Source: Polychytrium aggregatum (Eukaryota > Chytridiomycota > Chytridiomycetes > Polychytriales). From it: a stretch of DNA of 64,000 nucleotides. Shown piece after piece: positions 60,963 to 64,000 of the stretch. A program made the translations under genes and the position numbers. The stretch spans positions 1 through 64,000 of the forward strand of contig NW_026516230.1 of the NCBI RefSeq assembly GCF_025602895.1, read 5' to 3'. The notes beneath the pieces were generated by a model that worked only from the letters and a program-made list of their open reading frames with translations, had not been told where the DNA came from and made no database searches. Within the stretch, counting starts at the first letter, position 1, and each line of letters begins with the position of its first letter.

Positions 60963-61862
60963 GTCGGTGTGCGCGAGAGCACGTCGGCGACCTTGTTCCA
61001 CGAGCCGGGGATCCACTGGATCTCGAGGTCAAAGTCCAGCATCGTGTCGATGGCCCGTTGTTGGCGCTTGTTGAGGGTCTTGGAGTCGAGGATGTGCTTG
61101 AGCGCCTTCTGGTCGGTGTGGAGGAAGACTTTGCGGCCGACGAGGTAGTTCTTGAACTTGTCGAGGTGGCGGGTGATCGACAGCAGCTCGCCGTTGTAGG
61201 GCGAGTAGTTGAGCTCGGATCCGTGCAGTTTCTGCGAGTTGAAGGCGATGGGGCGCACGGTGCCGGATCCGTCCATGTCTTGCCCGATCCATCCACCAAT
61301 CGATGCGCTTGACTCGGACCAGTCGGTGAAGAGGTGGATGTCTTTGTCCGGGTTGACCATGTGCAGCGACTGAGGCGAGAGCAACTTGAGCTGCTCGAAG
61401 GCGGCGATGGCGTTGTCGTCCCAGACGACGGACTTGGTCGAGTTGGCGGAGCGGGTGGTGATCAGCGTCGAGAGCGGACCGGCGAGGGCAGCGTAGCCAG
61501 GGACAAAGCTCATGATGGTGTTGGTCAGGCCGAGGAAGCTGCGGAGTTCGTATTCAGTCGTTGGTCGCGGGTAGTTCTTGATGGCGTCGATGCGCGAGGG
61601 ATGCACTTGGATGCGTCCTTCGCCGATGATGAAGCCGAGATAGGTGACGGTCGAGTTGAAGAACGAACACTTCTCGGGTCGGATCTTGAAGCCGTGTCGG
61701 TGGATCTTGTCGAGGACCAGTTCGATGTGGCGGATGTGCTGGTCCTCGTCCTCGGATGCGATCAGGATGTCGTCGATGTAGACGAACACAAAATCGTCGA
61801 TGAACTCGCGGAAGATGTCGTTCATCGCGGCTTGGAAAACCGAGGGACTTTTGGCGAGTCCA
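60963..61862 (-). pseudogene. pol: A8: older family A pol fragment (residues ~427-727)
   Basis: RT thumb and connection plus RNase H of a family A pol, including YIDD. It shares silent variants with A7 rather than with A1-A6 (for example GCGCACGGTGCC and CTCGGATCC). The right edge fades within FGLAKSPSVF, where the sequence turns into unrelated DNA; the left edge is the C insertion. It overlaps the residues present in A7, so it is a separate copy. Confidence 0.92.
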
Positions 61863-64000
61863 AATCTGTTTCATTGACACTGTCAACGTCAGAGGTAACC
61901 TCCTTACTATCATGCTCCGCGTTATGCGCTGTACAATTAGGCTTTCTACATACTATGCTTCGTATTTTATCAACTTCAGATCTCTATATTGCATTCATGC
62001 TGCCCCTGTTTGCTCTGGAGCCCCATTTCCATTGTGTTTGTATTGTCCGTCTATTCGAGATTTCATCCTGCATGAAGTTCTATTCATATTTCTCTGACTT
62101 ATTGTCACTTATCTGGCAATCCCCCACTCGTTTCCTTACTTAGACTCCTATCGTCGTTGTTTACAATATTCTGATACAGTATCCACTGATTTCATAAGGC
62201 TTCTCTTATGTGTATCTATCGTATTTTCCAGGATCATCATGATAGCTGTGCAATCAAATTCCTGAGCTCTTCCATTTATTCCTGAATGCAAATTTCCCCA
62301 AAAGTACAACATGGAAACCCTACCCCCAAAATCCTTGCAAGGTTTTGGGTTAGCATATATTACCTTTGATATCCCAATGTGTGAAACAACTCACCCTCGT
62401 TATCTCTAGATTCTGAGCCGCACTTTCGGAGTTTCCCTATCTCCAGCATTCTACTCTACTTCAGGAACCATTTGTTTGGACTCGAAAGCCAAATCGTGTG
62501 ACGCGCCATTCATTACCACGTGCAGTATCAGGTCGGAGCTTGAATAGTTCTCTGGAATGCGAGAAGAAAGCGCTCAGCGCTGAACCGAATAGACCACCTA
62601 TCTTTCCTTCTGAATGAACGTTCTTGAGTCATCATCCCAAAAAATGATTATCAATCATCTTGATGACCATAGTTCCAGTCAGATTATTCCACTCTGGCCC
62701 TGTCCTGCTCTCATGTCCATTTACTGACACTACACGAAGCTATTGTGCACCATTTTCACCCTTCTGATCGGTTTATATATGTGGTGTTCTCCTCTTGATC
62801 ATGTGCATAATTTTTTTTTGTGGAATTGATATTTTGATCATTCATTTTTGAGCACATCTCAGGGCTTATTCAAGCAATTGACATTCCAGTTTGTCACCCT
62901 GTCAATACGACTGTGAAGTTGTGTTTTGATGTATCGGGAATCGTTCGCATGCGGAACAGTCAATTTTCACTGCAAGTCCCTGTACCCTGAATCCAGTCCT
63001 TCACGACTTCCAGATTATGTTACCATTCGGTATTAACATGGAAACGGACTGGAGCCCATCGATATGCAATGCTTGATTTTACCTGAATGTTCGTATTACT
63101 CCGATAATTTTTGTGAGATCACAGGATATCAATCTGATCCATTTCAATCACTCCATCACACATAAAAATGCCAAATATGGCCATTTTATGATATATTGTT
63201 CCTGAATATCTGCCGCTGGGATCTGCAAATATCTGAACTTGAAACATCAATCACAACCCCGGGTTTCAATGCCAGCGATTCAGCTCTTCCAGAACGAAAC
63301 TAGGCAGCTGTGCCGTCATCACCCCCCACATCAGCCACTCCCACGTATTGGTTTAGGGAACGCAGTCTCAAATATCCCCGTCTCCATTGTGGAGATGATC
63401 AATTGCATCCATCTTCGGAAGCGGCTGTCTTGTTCTCAATCAAGACCATCTTAACATCACTCTCGGTTCCCGACCTCATAATAGTCGGGTCGAACGGGTC
63501 GCTCGTTGTGTTTCCCTTCGCTTAGTCGTATTGGCTATGGCTGAGCTATTAATGATTTGTAACCCAGGCTCTGCTTGGATCTGTTGCATTTTCCATCTCT
63601 CTCTTCCACAATTGTTTCCAAAAGCATGCACAACCGTCAGTCTCCATCGGCACAGGTCATGATCGTTGTTCGTTTTCGGAGCCCACAAATCATGGATATT
63701 TACTACTAAACAAGGGGGCTTTTGCTTTGAATATGCTGCCATTCGTCAGCAGGTGTTCTGTTGGTTCATGTATGCGCTGGGAAGATACTATCATTTTCAA
63801 TTCCGATCCATTGCCGATCGTACCCTTGTATTCAGGACGATGCAGCCCACAGCAAACCTTGGGTCGTATCGAGCCGCGGCGCAACTCTCACGCGATTGAG
63901 TGAGTGGAGCCCTGGGATTCTTGAAAAACATTTATCGGCTTTCGCAATAAACTGTCAATTCTGCGGCATCTGGGGTTTCGTCGGACAGGCTCCACAGTTT
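61863..64000. other. AT-richer unrecognised DNA
   Basis: About 2.1 kb with no similarity that I can see to families A-D. Only short open frames (under ~90 codons) occur, none with a recognisable domain. No tandem repeat, tRNA or LTR end was found. Base composition changes sharply at the A8 edge. It may be host flanking DNA or a much older, eroded element. Confidence 0.6.

Noticed and set aside
63239-63899. Short open frames (60-88 codons) in the right flank as genes
   Set aside because: No recognisable domain, no consistent codon use and several overlapping frames on both strands; cannot be supported.

Overview
The window is a nested cluster of Ty3/Gypsy LTR retrotransposons of the chromodomain-bearing (chromovirus) branch. 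It suggests a eukaryotic, most likely fungal, genome: 5-bp target-site duplications, D-D-35-E integrases with C-terminal chromodomains, short 5.7-kb elements, gag and pol joined by a -1 frameshift, and one family with a Tf1-like self-primer. I cannot name the species. Positions 1-61862 are essentially all element sequence; no cellular gene, tRNA, rRNA or CRISPR array was recognised. Positions 61863-64000 are visibly AT-richer, unrecognised DNA.

Four families occur. Family A (5719 bp; 466-bp LTR TGTCACAGATC...GATCTGACA) has six young copies, A1-A6, and two older relics, A7 and A8. Family B (309-bp LTR TGTAGGAGATGG...GGACGTTACA) has copies B0-B3. Family C has one nearly complete copy (266-bp LTR TGTGACGACCC...CCGTTACA) plus a related LTR scrap, C2. 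Family D is one pol fragment.

Layout: B0 (1-4246, minus, many small indels, runs off the left edge) sits in the C2 LTR scrap (4247-4459). Then come D (4460-4954, plus) and a tandem LTR-A1-LTR-A2-LTR block (4955-15958, minus). B3 (plus) follows in pieces at 15959-17878, 29322-29433 and 35153-36889. It is interrupted by A3 (17879-29321, minus), which carries A4 (19709-25427, minus) inside it, and by A5 (29434-35152, plus). B3's end carries a doubled LTR and lies in the gag of B2 (36890-41441, plus). B2 lies in the pol of B1 (41442-52158, minus), which also holds A6 (44094-49812, minus). B1 lies in old A7 (52159-55746). A solo A-type LTR (55747-56212, plus) joins A7 to C (56213-60962, minus), and C is inserted in old A8 (60963-61862). 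Insertions A3, A4, A5 and A6 are proved by matching 5-bp duplications (AAGAT, GGTGA, GACGA, TGGTA).

Within an element, gag makes the particle protein with one CCHC knuckle. Pol supplies protease, reverse transcriptase, RNase H and integrase, and the chromodomain probably tethers integration to chromatin. In A, B and C the gag-to-pol join is the same slippery heptamer G GGA AAC, in frame, followed 4-7 nt later by a perfect or nearly perfect stem-loop spanning the gag stop. A and B appear to prime from the same tRNA (TGGTAGCATCGG after the LTR), while C carries a self-complementary primer pair. Junctions without duplications point to ectopic LTR recombination that removed the left halves of B1, B2 and B3.
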